A stretch of DNA of 64,000 nt from Bacillus aquiflavi. GTDB taxonomy: Bacteria; Bacillota; Bacilli; Bacillales; Cytobacillaceae. The notes beneath the pieces are model-generated. The model did not search any database. It saw nothing but the letters and a program-made list of their open reading frames with translations, and had not been told where the DNA came from. Below, one piece after another: positions 19,173 through 29,389 of this stretch. Within the stretch, counting starts at the first letter, position 1, and each line of letters starts with the position of its first letter. A program made the position numbers and the translations under genes. The stretch spans positions 1,612,001-1,676,000 of the forward strand of contig NZ_CP082780.1 in the NCBI RefSeq assembly GCF_019915265.1. Direction: 5' to 3'.

Positions 19173-20027
19173 ATGTCTGTTCGGACAGTTGGAATTGTAG
19201 GCGCAGGATCAATGGGTTCAGGTATTGCAAACGTCGTGGCGATGAATGGATTTACGGTGATTTTACATGATATTGAAAATTGTTTTTTGGAAAATGCTAT
19301 AAAACGAATCGATCAGTTTATGGAAAAAAGTGTGTCTCGAGGGAAAATGACGCCTGAGGAAAAACAAAAAACACTTGAGCGTATTAACATGACAACGAAT
19401 CTTGAACAGCTAGAAGATGCGGATATCGTCATTGAAGCTGTTATTGAAGATCTTGAGTTAAAAAAGGAAGTATTTTAAAAACTTGACCAAATTGTAAAAG
19501 AAGGTGTCATTTTAGCGACAAATACATCCTCAATGTCTATTACGGAAATTGCAGCTGCGACGAAACGTCCAGAACGGGTTGCGGGCATGCATTTTTTTAA
19601 TCCTGCTCAAATAATGAAACTCGTTGAAGTTGTACGCGGTTTTCAAACAAGTGACGAAACAGTTGAAGAATTGAAAACGTTTTCCAAACAGTTAAATAAA
19701 GAAGCAGTAGAAGTAAAGAAAGATACTCCGGGATTTATCGTCAATCGGATCATGATTCCACAGTTTATCGAAGCAATCAAGCTACTTGAAGAAGGTGTGG
19801 CGACAGCGGAGGATATCGATAAGGCAGTGAAACTCGGCTTAAACTATCCGATGGGCCCTTTTGAACTGCAAGATTTTGCGGGTGTTGATATTGGTTATTA
19901 CGTCATGGAATATTTTAAAGCAGAATTGAATGAGAATCGTTTTGCACCGCCGCTTCTTCTCAAACAGTTAGTTAGATCCGGCAGGCATGGGAAAAAAACA
20001 GGTGCAGGTTTTTACGACTACGATTAA
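19173..20027 (+). pseudogene. 3-hydroxybutyryl-CoA dehydrogenase, interrupted by a stop codon
   Basis: Second copy of the NAD-dependent 3-hydroxyacyl-CoA dehydrogenase. The frame is open from the ATG (RBS GGGAG) through VGAGSMGSGIA, hits a TAA at 19476-19478 after LKKEVF, and continues in the same frame with KLDQIVKEG, ATNTSSMSITEIA and the catalytic MHFFNPAQIMK region to the normal end. The intact copy at 7869 has a CAA (Gln) at that place, so a single C-to-T change explains the stop. The downstream half could start internally at 19533 but would lack the NAD site. Probably inactive; the first operon's copy could substitute. Confidence 0.88.
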
Positions 20028-20047
20028 TAATGGAGGAATGAAAAATC

Positions 20048-20827
20048 ATGAATGATGCGTTTTTGCAATATAAATTTGAAGATAAGGTAGCGATTGTGAC
20101 GCTTAATCGACCTCCTGTCAATCCGTTAAATACGCAAGTTTTTCAAGAATTATTAGCATTATTTGCTGAACTTGAAGTAAATGATGAAGTGCGGGCAGTC
20201 GTACTTACTGGCAGCGGCGAGAAAGCATTTGTTGCGGGTGCAGATATAAATGAAATGGCTAATCTTGATCTTGCAGGTGTTCATAAAATGAATAAAATCT
20301 CCCGGACTGTTTTTACAAAAATCGAAACTTTAACGAAACCTGTTATCGCAGCAATAAATGGTCTTGCGCTTGGCGGAGGGCTTGAACTTGCTTTAGCTTG
20401 TGATTTAAGAATAAGCTCGGACAAGGCGAAATTTGCGTTTCCTGAAGTTGGTCTAGGGATTATTCCAGGCGGAGGCGGGACACAACGGTTACAAAAAATT
20501 GTCGGTCAAGGAATTGCAAAAGAGCTTCTCTATTTTGGAGAGATGTTTGATGCACAGCGAGCATTAAGTTTGCACATTGTTAATAAAGTAGTTCCAGCTG
20601 ACGAAGTCTTATCAACCGCAAAAGATTGGGCAAAGAAATTAGCGAGCAAACCGCCTATCGCCTTGCAAATGATAAAAACAGCTGTTAATGCTGGCGGCAA
20701 TACTGATATTGAGTCTGGTTTGACGATTGAAAGTGCATGCTTCGTTAATGCATTTTCAACAGAAGATCGGAAAGAGGGTTTACAGGCGTTCGTTGAAAAA
20801 CGAAAACCAGTATATGTTGGGAGATAG
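20048..20827 (+). CDS. Enoyl-CoA hydratase
   Basis: Crotonase-family enzyme of 259 aa that hydrates trans-2-enoyl-CoA. The oxyanion-hole segments KAFVAGADINEM and GLALGGGLELALACDLRI and the catalytic-glutamate region FPEVGLGIIPGGGGTQRL (both Glu present) match true hydratases. GGAGG lies before the ATG. It supplies the hydration step that the first operon lacks, which suggests both operons work on the same or related acyl-CoAs. Confidence 0.94.
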   Translation: MNDAFLQYKFEDKVAIVTLNRPPVNPLNTQVFQELLALFAELEVNDEVRAVVLTGSGEKAFVAGADINEMANLDLAGVHKMNKISRTVFTKIETLTKPVIAAINGLALGGGLELALACDLRISSDKAKFAFPEVGLGIIPGGGGTQRLQKIVGQGIAKELLYFGEMFDAQRALSLHIVNKVVPADEVLSTAKDWAKKLASKPPIALQMIKTAVNAGGNTDIESGLTIESACFVNAFSTEDRKEGLQAFVEKRKPVYVGR

Positions 20828-20839
20828 GAGCGAATGAAC

Positions 20840-22021
20840 ATGAAAAATACAGATGTGGTACTAATTGAAGGAGCACGAACCGCTTTTGGAGAATTTGGCG
20901 GCAGTTTGAAAAGTATTTCTGCGATTGATTTAGGGGTGGCTGCAGCAAAAGAAGCCATTAAGCGATCAAATATCGATCCTGAACAAATAGATGAAACAAT
21001 AGTCGGCAACGTCATTCAGTCAAGTTCTGATGCGATTTATATTGGACGCCATATTGGTTTAAAGGCGGGGGCACGGAAGGAGTCGTCAGGTCTTACTGTT
21101 AATCGCTTGTGCGGTTCAGGTCTTCAGGCACTTACCACAGGTGCGGACTCGATTATGCTCGGTCATCATAAAGTCGTTTTAGCAGGCGGGACTGAAAATA
21201 TGAGTCAAATACCACATGTTATCCGCGGCGCACGCTGGGGCACCCCGCTTGGTCATGGACAAATGGAAGATTATTTATGGGCAGCTCTTTATGACTCATA
21301 TGGCGATTGTACGATGTCCATTACCGCGGAAAATCTTGCGGAAAAATATCATATTTCTCGTGAAGAAATCGATCAGTTTGCGTTCCGCAGTCAAACACGA
21401 GCATTAGCAGCAATGGAAAATGGTCTGTTTGAAAAAGAAATTGTCCCTGTCATCATCAAAGTAAAAAGTGAAGAAAAAATCGTCAACCGTGATGAGCACC
21501 CTCGTTTGACATCACTCGAAAAATTAGCAAAACTTCCAGCACGTTTTAAAAAGAACGGTGTCGTAACAGCGGGTAATGCGAGCGGTATAAATGATGGTGC
21601 AGCAATGACTGTATTAACATCTAGTGAATATGCGATAAAAAATAATTTAACTCCAATTGCACGACTCGTTTCCTATGCAGTAGTTGGGGTAGAGCCGAAA
21701 ATAATGGGGATTGGTCCTGCCCCAGCGATCCGTGAAGCATTAAGAAAAGCAGGTTTAACATTAAAAGACCTCGATTTAATTGAAATTAATGAGGCATTTG
21801 CAGCACAGTATTTAGCATGTCAAAAAGAGCTCAATTTTGACCCTGAAATTGGAAACGTCAATGGCGGAGCGGTTGCACTTGGACATCCACTAGGCGCAAG
21901 CGGTGGACGGATCACACTTTCACTTATATATGAACTTCAACGCAGAAATAAAAAGTACGGCGCTGCTGCACTTTGCATCGGTGGAGGGCAAGGAATTGCT
22001 GCGATATGGGAAAGGCTGTAA
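20840..22021 (+). CDS. Acetyl-CoA acetyltransferase (thiolase), second copy
   Basis: A 393-aa thiolase with nucleophilic Cys in NRLCGSGLQAL, GHPLGASGG and [11 protein letters not shown] at the C terminus. I chose the ATG at 20840, 9 bases after AGGAG; the ATG at 20834 is only three bases from it. It is clearly diverged from the copy at 9918, so the two are old paralogues rather than a recent duplication. Confidence 0.94.
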   Translation: MKNTDVVLIEGARTAFGEFGGSLKSISAIDLGVAAAKEAIKRSNIDPEQIDETIVGNVIQSSSDAIYIGRHIGLKAGARKESSGLTVNRLCGSGLQALTTGADSIMLGHHKVVLAGGTENMSQIPHVIRGARWGTPLGHGQMEDYLWAALYDSYGDCTMSITAENLAEKYHISREEIDQFAFRSQTRALAAMENGLFEKEIVPVIIKVKSEEKIVNRDEHPRLTSLEKLAKLPARFKKNGVVTAGNASGINDGAAMTVLTSSEYAIKNNLTPIARLVSYAVVGVEPKIMGIGPAPAIREALRKAGLTLKDLDLIEINEAFAAQYLACQKELNFDPEIGNVNGGAVALGHPLGASGGRITLSLIYELQRRNKKYGAAALCIGGGQGIAAIWERL

Positions 22022-22044
22022 CAAAATAAAACAGCAATCAAAGA

Positions 22045-22126
22045 CTTAGACTGTTGTTGCCTACACACATCGTAAAGCATATGAGCTTTCTAACTAGTAA
22101 GAGTTAACAAACAGTCTGAGGCTTTT
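22045..22126 (+). terminator. Long-loop hairpin after the thiolase gene
   Basis: CTTAGACTGTT (22045) pairs over 11 bases with AACAGTCTGAG (22110), followed by GCTTTT. The 54-base loop is unusually long for a terminator; it may instead be an attenuating hairpin between thiolase and the acyl-CoA dehydrogenase gene. Confidence 0.5.
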
Positions 22127-22177
22127 ACAATTTTTTAACCGTTTCAGCAATAAGCAAAAAAAGGAAGTGAAAATACG

Positions 22178-23884
22178 ATGCGAAATAAGCATTTTTTATT
22201 TGATGACATGTTGCCAGAGGAAATATTTACACCAGAAGATTTTCATGAAGAACATAAAATGCTTGCTGATACCACGATGAAATTTATCAATCATAAAGTG
22301 ATGCCCGCACTAGAGAAAATTGAAAAGCAACAATTTTCGGAGACGATACGGCTTATGAAAGAAGCAGGTGATCTCGGCTTAATTAGTGCAGATATTCCAG
22401 AGGAAGATGGAGGACTTGACCTAGGTAAAGTAAGCGCGGCAATCATTTCAGAAATAATGGCTCTTGGCCGCTCATTTTCAATTACTTTTGGCGGACAGAC
22501 TGGCATTGGTGCGTTACCGATCGCTTATTTTGGCACAGAAAAACAAAAGCAAATCTACTTGCCACGTATTTTAGCAGGTGAAATGATCGCCGCGTACGCC
22601 TTGACAGAGCCTTCCTCTGGAACGGATGCAATGAGTATAAAGACAAAAGCGGTTTTATCAACATGCGGCACATATTATGTCTTAAATGGTGAAAAGCAAT
22701 GGATTACAAATTCAGCGTTTGCAGACGTATTTATCGTATATGCAAAAGTGAATGGAGAAAAATTTACCGCTTTTATCGTTGAGAAAGACTACGAGGGTGT
22801 GACAACTAGTACTGAAGAGAAGAAAATGGGGCTAAATGGTTCGTCTACACGCTCACTTATTTTAGATAACGTAAAAGTACCAGCAGATAATATTATCGGT
22901 GAAGTCGGTCGTGGACATGTGATCGCATTTAATGTTTTAAATATTGGCCGTCATAAAATCGCCGCGTCCTCATTAGGAACAGCAAAGCGTTCGCTCGAAC
23001 TTGCAGTAAAATACGCAAATGAACGAAAACAGTTCGGACGGCTATTATCGAATTTTAACTTAATAAAAGATAAAATTGCCACTATGGCGACAAAAATATA
23101 TGCAAATGAAAGTGTCATTTATCGAACAGCAGGGGCAATACAGACAGGATTTGAAAACATGAAAAAGACAGGCGCTCATTTTGCTGAAACAATTGCCCAG
23201 TATGTTGTTGAATGTTCAATTAATAAAATCATGTCGACTGAAATATTAGATTTTGTCGTTGATGAAGCGGTGCAAATTCACGGTGGATACGGATATATGG
23301 CAGAATATGAAGTCGAGACACTGTATCGTGATTCGCGAATCAACCGAATCTTTGAAGGGACAAATGAAATCAATCGAATCTTAATTGCGTCAACATTATT
23401 AAAAGAGTACATGCAGGCAACGCAAAAAGAAAATGATGCAGACGGTCTGCTGCGGGAAGAAAGAATGCTCCTTCAGCAGATGAAAAAGCTCTATCATTCA
23501 ACGATATTCAATGTGCAGGAAAATGCTCTGCATCATTTTAACATTGAACAAGAAGTAGCTGCATTCATTACTGATGTAGTCATTAGTATATATGCAATCG
23601 AAAGTGTCATTTTAAGAACAGAAAAGGCAATAAAAACTTCCACGCAAGAACATGTTCGTCAAAAAATTGACTATACGAAATTATTTGTCTATGAAACATC
23701 TCAATTAATCGGGCTTAAAGCGTTAAACATTTCCCATCATATACGGGCAGAAGATACATTTTCTAAGATGGCAAGTCAGCTTATCATGAAATGTCCCGAA
23801 AATATCGTCGATTTAAAACGAAGGATTGCTGATACAGTAATTGCATCGGAAAAGTATATTTCCAGGGAAAAGGCTGTTTTTTAA
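22178..23884 (+). CDS. Acyl-CoA dehydrogenase, long form (FadE-like)
   Basis: A 568-aa acyl-CoA dehydrogenase of the Bacillus FadE type, longer than the 388-aa enzyme at 8755 because of a C-terminal helical extension of about 150 residues after the canonical end. FAD/substrate motifs AYALTEPSSGTDAMS and KQWITNSAFADVF and the signature VQIHGGYGYMAEYEVETLYRDSRI, IFEGTNEIN (base Glu) are present. RBS AAGGAAG precedes the ATG. The extension is usual in long- or very-long-chain enzymes, so this operon may take longer chains than the first one. Confidence 0.93.
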   Translation: MRNKHFLFDDMLPEEIFTPEDFHEEHKMLADTTMKFINHKVMPALEKIEKQQFSETIRLMKEAGDLGLISADIPEEDGGLDLGKVSAAIISEIMALGRSFSITFGGQTGIGALPIAYFGTEKQKQIYLPRILAGEMIAAYALTEPSSGTDAMSIKTKAVLSTCGTYYVLNGEKQWITNSAFADVFIVYAKVNGEKFTAFIVEKDYEGVTTSTEEKKMGLNGSSTRSLILDNVKVPADNIIGEVGRGHVIAFNVLNIGRHKIAASSLGTAKRSLELAVKYANERKQFGRLLSNFNLIKDKIATMATKIYANESVIYRTAGAIQTGFENMKKTGAHFAETIAQYVVECSINKIMSTEILDFVVDEAVQIHGGYGYMAEYEVETLYRDSRINRIFEGTNEINRILIASTLLKEYMQATQKENDADGLLREERMLLQQMKKLYHSTIFNVQENALHHFNIEQEVAAFITDVVISIYAIESVILRTEKAIKTSTQEHVRQKIDYTKLFVYETSQLIGLKALNISHHIRAEDTFSKMASQLIMKCPENIVDLKRRIADTVIASEKYISREKAVF

Positions 23885-24040
23885 ACAACGTTCAGACTGT
23901 TAATAAACGCTCGGATTGTTAGCTTCGTTATAAGCTCCTGAATCGTATGTTCTATTTGCTTCCGTCTCGTTGCTCGCACCTACTGACAAGTGTTTCTAAA
24001 CGAGTCTGTGTCAAATTATGACTTTGTCTACAAGCTCAAG

Positions 24041-24069
24041 AAAAAGCTGTTTTTTGAAACAGCTTTTTT
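24041..24069 (+). terminator. Intrinsic terminator after the long acyl-CoA dehydrogenase gene
   Basis: AAAAAGCTGTTT and AAACAGCTTTTT form a stem with a TTTG loop and a T run. It lies in the 315-base gap 23885-24199, whose remaining part holds the untraced promoter of the PucR-type regulator; nothing else was seen there. Confidence 0.85.
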
Positions 24070-24199
24070 ACCTTTAAAGTAGCTAAATCAAGGTAAGGTT
24101 CAACTCGAATGACAGGGATTTTAATCAACATTGGCGAAATAACTTTTACTATCTATATTTATAGAGCAGCTAAATCATATAGAAAGGAAGTGTAAAGAT

Positions 24200-26371
24200 G
24201 TGAATAAAAAAGAGCGATTAATGAGAAGAATTGATCACCATCTTCGGATTACGGCTAGAAATTTAGTGAAATTTAATACTAGAGAGGAAACGTTTCATTT
24301 CTTAATTAACTCTTTCAAAGAAGAACTCCCTTGTGATAGTGTTTTTATTTTATTAAAAGAAGGAGATCAATTAATACACGGTGCTTTAAACAATGCTTCT
24401 TCTTTGTTCAAACAATTCTTTCCGCTGCCGATAAAAAACTGTAGTCACGACATGTTAGAAAAAAGTTTGACGTATACTCAACTAGAAAAACAAGATTGTG
24501 TGTTAACTTTACTGTTAAAGCAAGAGAAATTAAAGACGTGGTTTACAGTCCCAATTATTGATAATGGAATGAGCTTTGGTGTCTGTATTATCGGTTTTAA
24601 AAAAGAAATTGAACTATATATGGAGATGGATTCTGTTTTTCTTGAATTTGGAAATAGCGTTGCGGTTGCAATTAATCTTATTAAACAAAAAGAAGCACAA
24701 AAACAGAAAATGATTGAGACGGGTTTCTTCACCCCGAATTTAATGGTCAATTCCCCGATAGAAAAGATAACTGAAAGCTTAGCAAAAAAAGCCGCGAACA
24801 TTACTCAAGCTGATGCAAGCTGCCTGTATCTATATAAGGAAGAAGAAAGTTGTTTTATTTTACAGCACCCCTCGTATCAAAAAATTTCATACCCAGAGTT
24901 TATAAAAGTGGAAAATACATATGTATTGGAACATTACTTTCCATGGCTTGAAAAACCGGGAGGCAATCATTTAACAGTTCCGATCGTAATTAATTTAAAG
25001 ATTATTGGTGTTTTGCACGTTGAAAAAGAGGAGCCGAACTTTTTTACGAAAAGTGATTTAGAAACACTTGAGCTCATCTCAAACCATATAGCAGTTATGA
25101 TTGAAAATGCTCAGCTTTATCAGAATGAACGCAACCAAAAACAGTTTCTTCAAAAGCTGTTAAACTATCAACAGAAACTAGTGAAAAAAACGGTCGAACA
25201 AGAAAGCTTCGATGGGATCAGTGAAATTATCGGCAAGATTTTTACAACTTCGATTATCGTCCTTGATCGCTTTTTAAGACCGTTAGGAAAATATTTAAAT
25301 GGGATGGATCCGAGTACATTCACTTCTCTTATTGATAAAATGAGTCTGCTCCCTCCGATTAAAAAAAGAGACTCTTATCAGTTAGAAGTTGAAAAGAATA
25401 CATTCTCAGTTTGGTCAGTCATTGATAATCGAGATGTATTAGGGTATCTTATCGTAAAGATTCACCCTAATCAGTCAGATGACTTTTTCAAGCTTGGAAT
25501 CGATATTGCTTTAAATATTTATTCTCTACAGTTCCTTAAAAAGAAATTGGTATTTGATGCGAAAGCACAGGTAAAAGATACGTTTATTAATAAGTTGCTC
25601 GTTGAACAGATAGAGGATCAAGAAACGATCATTCAATATGCGAATATTTTCCAATGGAATTTGTTTAAGCCACATAGAGTAGCATTTTTAAAAATAAGTT
25701 TAAAAGATGAGAAGAAAACAAGTTTTTTTGAAATCGAAGCTGAAAAGCCATTGTATTGGGAACGTCTAAAGGTTCATCTATCTAATTATGCACCCTATAT
25801 ACAGACCGCCTCAAAAGGAGAGGAATTAGTGTTAATTCTCCCTGTTGATCAAGAAACGACAACACCAGATCTATTCTGGAACCGTCTCTATAAAGATATA
25901 AAAAAATGGATGGGTTTTAATGAAACAGAAGGAAATGTTTACTTAGGGATAGGGAGGAAAACAGTGCAACTCGTTGATTATTATCATAGTTATCGTGAAG
26001 CTGTACAGGCAATGAAAGTAATATCTTCTCACTTCCTTGATAAAGGTTACGCACTTTTCGAAGAACTAGGCGTCTACACTCTCCTTCACCAGTTAAAAGA
26101 TACTCAATTAGTTAAAATATTTGTCAAAAAACATTTAGGACCTTTGTTAAGTTATACTGACGGTAAAAGCATGGACTTATTTCATACTTTACGAACATTC
26201 TTGTCTTATAATGGAAATTTGAAGGAAACGTCTAAAAAATTGTTTATTCATCGGAGTACTTTACAATATCGCCTTGAAAAAATTCAAACACTGTTAAACG
26301 TAGATATTAGTTGTTCCGAACATCGTTTAAACATAATGATCGCTTTTAAATTATATGATTTATATTATTAA
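24200..26371 (+). CDS. GAF-GAF-PucR-type transcriptional regulator
   Basis: A 723-aa regulator. Two GAF-like ligand-sensing domains (about residues 20-155 and 185-305) are followed by a CdaR/PucR middle region and a C-terminal PucR helix-turn-helix (NLKETSKKLFIHRSTLQYRLEKI, residues about 675-700). It starts with GTG at 24200, with AAAGGAAG ten bases upstream. Regulators of this build usually activate adjacent catabolic genes on sensing a metabolite. Lying between the second beta-oxidation operon and the acyl-CoA ligase, it probably controls one or both; the ligand is unknown. Confidence 0.88.
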   Translation: MNKKERLMRRIDHHLRITARNLVKFNTREETFHFLINSFKEELPCDSVFILLKEGDQLIHGALNNASSLFKQFFPLPIKNCSHDMLEKSLTYTQLEKQDCVLTLLLKQEKLKTWFTVPIIDNGMSFGVCIIGFKKEIELYMEMDSVFLEFGNSVAVAINLIKQKEAQKQKMIETGFFTPNLMVNSPIEKITESLAKKAANITQADASCLYLYKEEESCFILQHPSYQKISYPEFIKVENTYVLEHYFPWLEKPGGNHLTVPIVINLKIIGVLHVEKEEPNFFTKSDLETLELISNHIAVMIENAQLYQNERNQKQFLQKLLNYQQKLVKKTVEQESFDGISEIIGKIFTTSIIVLDRFLRPLGKYLNGMDPSTFTSLIDKMSLLPPIKKRDSYQLEVEKNTFSVWSVIDNRDVLGYLIVKIHPNQSDDFFKLGIDIALNIYSLQFLKKKLVFDAKAQVKDTFINKLLVEQIEDQETIIQYANIFQWNLFKPHRVAFLKISLKDEKKTSFFEIEAEKPLYWERLKVHLSNYAPYIQTASKGEELVLILPVDQETTTPDLFWNRLYKDIKKWMGFNETEGNVYLGIGRKTVQLVDYYHSYREAVQAMKVISSHFLDKGYALFEELGVYTLLHQLKDTQLVKIFVKKHLGPLLSYTDGKSMDLFHTLRTFLSYNGNLKETSKKLFIHRSTLQYRLEKIQTLLNVDISCSEHRLNIMIAFKLYDLYY

Positions 26372-26558
26372 AATCCGCAAAACTTAGGAGAAAGGCACTT
26401 TGTCTTCCTACATGATATACGTATTTATTTTCAGTTTGGGGCAGTATAATATATTTGGGGGAGTATTCAAAATATTTAGTTTTCTATTCATACAAAATAA
26501 TAGCAGATAAGTAATATGAGCTATTTAGGAACATTTTTAAGAAAGGCGGAGGGCAGAT

Positions 26559-28127
26559 ATGACTAACGAGTTAACAGTTTTTCAAGTTTTAGATCGTTCG
26601 TATCATCTTTTTCCAAATAAAGAAGCTGTTTATGATGGAAAGAAGCGCATTACTTATAGTGAGTTGAAAGAGCAAGTTGATCAACTTGCTACAGCCCTAA
26701 AGCAGCATGGAATACAGAAAGGTGATAAAATCATTGTCTGTGTTCCCGGCTGGATGGAATTTGTCGTCATTTATTTTTCACTAGCAAAGCTAGGTGCGAT
26801 TATGATCCCGGCCAATACTCGTTATCGTTCAGAAGAGCTTGAATATATTGTGAAAAATTCAAAAGCGAAAGCCGCATTTGTGATTGAAGAGTTTAACCAT
26901 CTTCATCTACTACAGCCATTTATTTCAGACGAAAATGAATCACTTCAGCAAATTTTTACAGTAAGGTTTCACAAAACTGGTTTTAATTCATTCGGACAAT
27001 TGTTGGCAATCGGCAAACAACAATCTGCCGTTGAAGAGATAATAACTCCGCAGGACGATGTGTTCGCAATTTTATATACATCTGGAACTACTGGCAAACC
27101 GAAAGGAGCCATGCTGACTCATAGAAACTTTGTAAGCGTTGCCATAATGGTTGCCGAATGGCTCCGGTGCAACAGTGAAGATGTATTTCTTGTCCCTGTT
27201 CCTGTATTCCACATTTTCGGAATGGTCCCAAGCATCCTTTCTGCAGTAGTAGCTGGATCGAAATTAGTATTAATGGAAAGCTATAAGCCAGAAAATGCAC
27301 TTCATTTAATTGAAACAGAACGTGTGACTGTACATCACGGAGTGCCGACAATGTTTATTTTAGAACTTAATCATCAAGCCCTGAAGGAGACAAACCTTTC
27401 TACGTTACGCACTGGAATAATTGCTGCAGCTCCTTGTCCTGAAGAAGTGATTAAAGCCATTCGTAAAGATATGGGGTGCGAAGTGATCGTTGCTTACGGG
27501 GCAACGGAAACATCATCCGCAGTTACGTTCACAAGTTTTGATGATCCTGATGATTTGAGGGCACAAACAGTCGGAACAGTCGCACCCGAAGTAGAAATAA
27601 AAATTATTAATGAGCAAGGCAACACTTTAGGTGCAAACGAAGTGGGCGAAATTGTTTGTAAAGGTCCCGGAATCATGAAAGGTTATTACGAAATGCAAGA
27701 GCAAACGCTAGAAGCGTTGGATCAAGAAGGCTGGTATCGTACAGGAGATCTTGGCACAATCGACGAAAATGGTTATATTCGAATTATAGGACGGAAAAAA
27801 GAAATGATTATCCGCGGAGGCTATAACATTTATCCACGAGAAATCGAGGAATTATTATATAAGCACCCTAGCGTTCTTGAAGCAGCGATCGTCGGTTTGC
27901 CAGATACGGTATTAGGTGAAGTTTCCTGCGCCGCTCTTAAATTAAAACAACGATGCCAAGAAAATGAAGAGTCTATTAAACTTTATTTGCAAAATAGAGT
28001 AGCAAATTACAAAATACCAGATCATATCGTATTTCTGAATGAATTTCCAATTACATCAAGCGGAAAAATAAAAAAAATCGAACTGCAAACACAGTTAAAA
28101 AACTACTTGAAAACCGCACTGCGCTAA
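26559..28127 (+). CDS. AMP-forming acyl-CoA ligase
   Basis: A 522-aa ANL-superfamily acyl-CoA synthetase. Motifs: P-loop YTSGTTGKPKGAMLTH, GATETSSAVTF (A5), WYRTGDLGTIDENGYIRIIGRKKEMIIRGG split over A7-A8, and the adenylation Lys in SSGKIKKIEL near the end. RBS AAAGGCGGAGG region lies before the ATG. It loads a carboxylic acid onto CoA via an acyl-adenylate and would feed the beta-oxidation enzymes upstream. Chain-length preference cannot be told from sequence. Confidence 0.93.
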   Translation: MTNELTVFQVLDRSYHLFPNKEAVYDGKKRITYSELKEQVDQLATALKQHGIQKGDKIIVCVPGWMEFVVIYFSLAKLGAIMIPANTRYRSEELEYIVKNSKAKAAFVIEEFNHLHLLQPFISDENESLQQIFTVRFHKTGFNSFGQLLAIGKQQSAVEEIITPQDDVFAILYTSGTTGKPKGAMLTHRNFVSVAIMVAEWLRCNSEDVFLVPVPVFHIFGMVPSILSAVVAGSKLVLMESYKPENALHLIETERVTVHHGVPTMFILELNHQALKETNLSTLRTGIIAAAPCPEEVIKAIRKDMGCEVIVAYGATETSSAVTFTSFDDPDDLRAQTVGTVAPEVEIKIINEQGNTLGANEVGEIVCKGPGIMKGYYEMQEQTLEALDQEGWYRTGDLGTIDENGYIRIIGRKKEMIIRGGYNIYPREIEELLYKHPSVLEAAIVGLPDTVLGEVSCAALKLKQRCQENEESIKLYLQNRVANYKIPDHIVFLNEFPITSSGKIKKIELQTQLKNYLKTALR

Positions 28128-28142
28128 AGAGGAAAATGTAAC

Positions 28143-28179
28143 GCCCTTTATCTTGCTTCAATAGATAAAGGGCATTTTC
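28143..28179 (+). terminator. Intrinsic terminator after the acyl-CoA ligase gene
   Basis: GCCCTTTATCT and AGATAAAGGGC form a perfect 11-bp stem with a 9-base loop followed by ATTTTCTT. It closes the catabolic region. Confidence 0.9.
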
Positions 28180-29389
28180 TTAACATTTAAAAATCAAATA
28201 TCGTTTCTTTTAAGCAATATCACTTCTCTAAAATACGAAAAAAGTTCAGATAAAAAGAACAAAATGGGTTACAACTTTATCTTCTTAGTGATTAACTAAA
28301 AATATTTATATTTTTCTGCTGTAAAAGCCTTATTCTCGTCAATACTATAAACTTTTAAAGTTCTTCGAATGTTCTACTCCTAAAAGCTCATTTGGAAAAC
28401 GAACCATTTAAGGAAAGATCACACTTATTTTATTAGAAGGCTATCTATTATTGATCTAGTTACTAAGATGATCATGAAGAATTGTATACCATTTTAATTG
28501 CGTGAATTATTTCATGGGTAACGCTATTTTCTACACAAAAAGGTTAAAAACCCTTTGAAAGTAGTAGAATTTATATTTACTATTAATATAAATGTAAAAA
28601 AAATACTCTTATACATAAATTTTCCACGAAAAGTTAAAGAAGCCATTAAAATCTTACATGCCCGTGAGATTTATACCGGCATTGAAGCCATTCAACAAAC
28701 ATTGAAAACCACCTAGAATAAGTGAGTGAAATTGAACATGCTGTTGAAGGAATGATCCGACTAGAAGATTGTTTACGACTATAGATGTGGAAAAAGGGGA
28801 TAAATTTACCGAGAGCAGGAGAGAAGGATCGTTTGATCAATTGCTATCTTTTTTTATGGAATAAATGATGGAAGGGAGAAATTTAAATCCAATCAGGCTG
28901 GTTAATAATGAAGAATATTTATCAATAGAGATCAATAGGGACTCATGTTTTGTTGATATTTGAGTAGTACATAAAGCTGTAATGTATATATGTCAGAAAG
29001 GTGTAAAGCCTTAATAAGTATAGATAAAGGTAAGAGGGTATGCTTGAATAAGCATCGATACATAATGAAATAAAGATGTGAAATGAGTTGAAAAATAGAT
29101 ATTTGCAAGTATAATTCAAAAACTGCGGCTATAACTTGAATTTCTCCACCTTAAATATACGTTAATAAAAGAAGGAAAAACATTCAGAGGTAGAGTGTCT
29201 GAGGGTGGTGAAATAAAAAGGGAGAAAGAAGAAATTTTTTAAAAATGGGAAAAATGGAAAAAGATAATGCGTCAAAAATATTTTAACTTGTAAAGAAATC
29301 CTCTTCTAAAAACAAGATGAACATTTCTACCCAGGCTTAATGATCTTTTCCGCCTTAAATATTAAGAGTTTCTTTTGGAGGACATCAAT
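28180..29389 (+). other. 1.2-kb stretch without a convincing gene; possible decayed ORFs
   Basis: No open frame with a ribosome binding site and family features was found on either strand. Short plus-strand runs between about 28615 and 28865 read like coding sequence in shifting frames (FPRKVKEAIKILHAREIY, then VSEIEHAVEGMIRLEDCLRL), broken by stops, so an unrecognised gene may have decayed here. A 31-codon ORF with a GAAGGGAG-rich start lies near 28868. The last 50 bases hold the ribosome binding site TTTGGAGG of the next gene. Confidence 0.4.

Noticed and set aside
28646-28840. Minus-strand 64-aa ORF in the gene-poor stretch
   Set aside because: No ribosome binding site, no family resemblance, and the plus strand there reads like decayed coding sequence.
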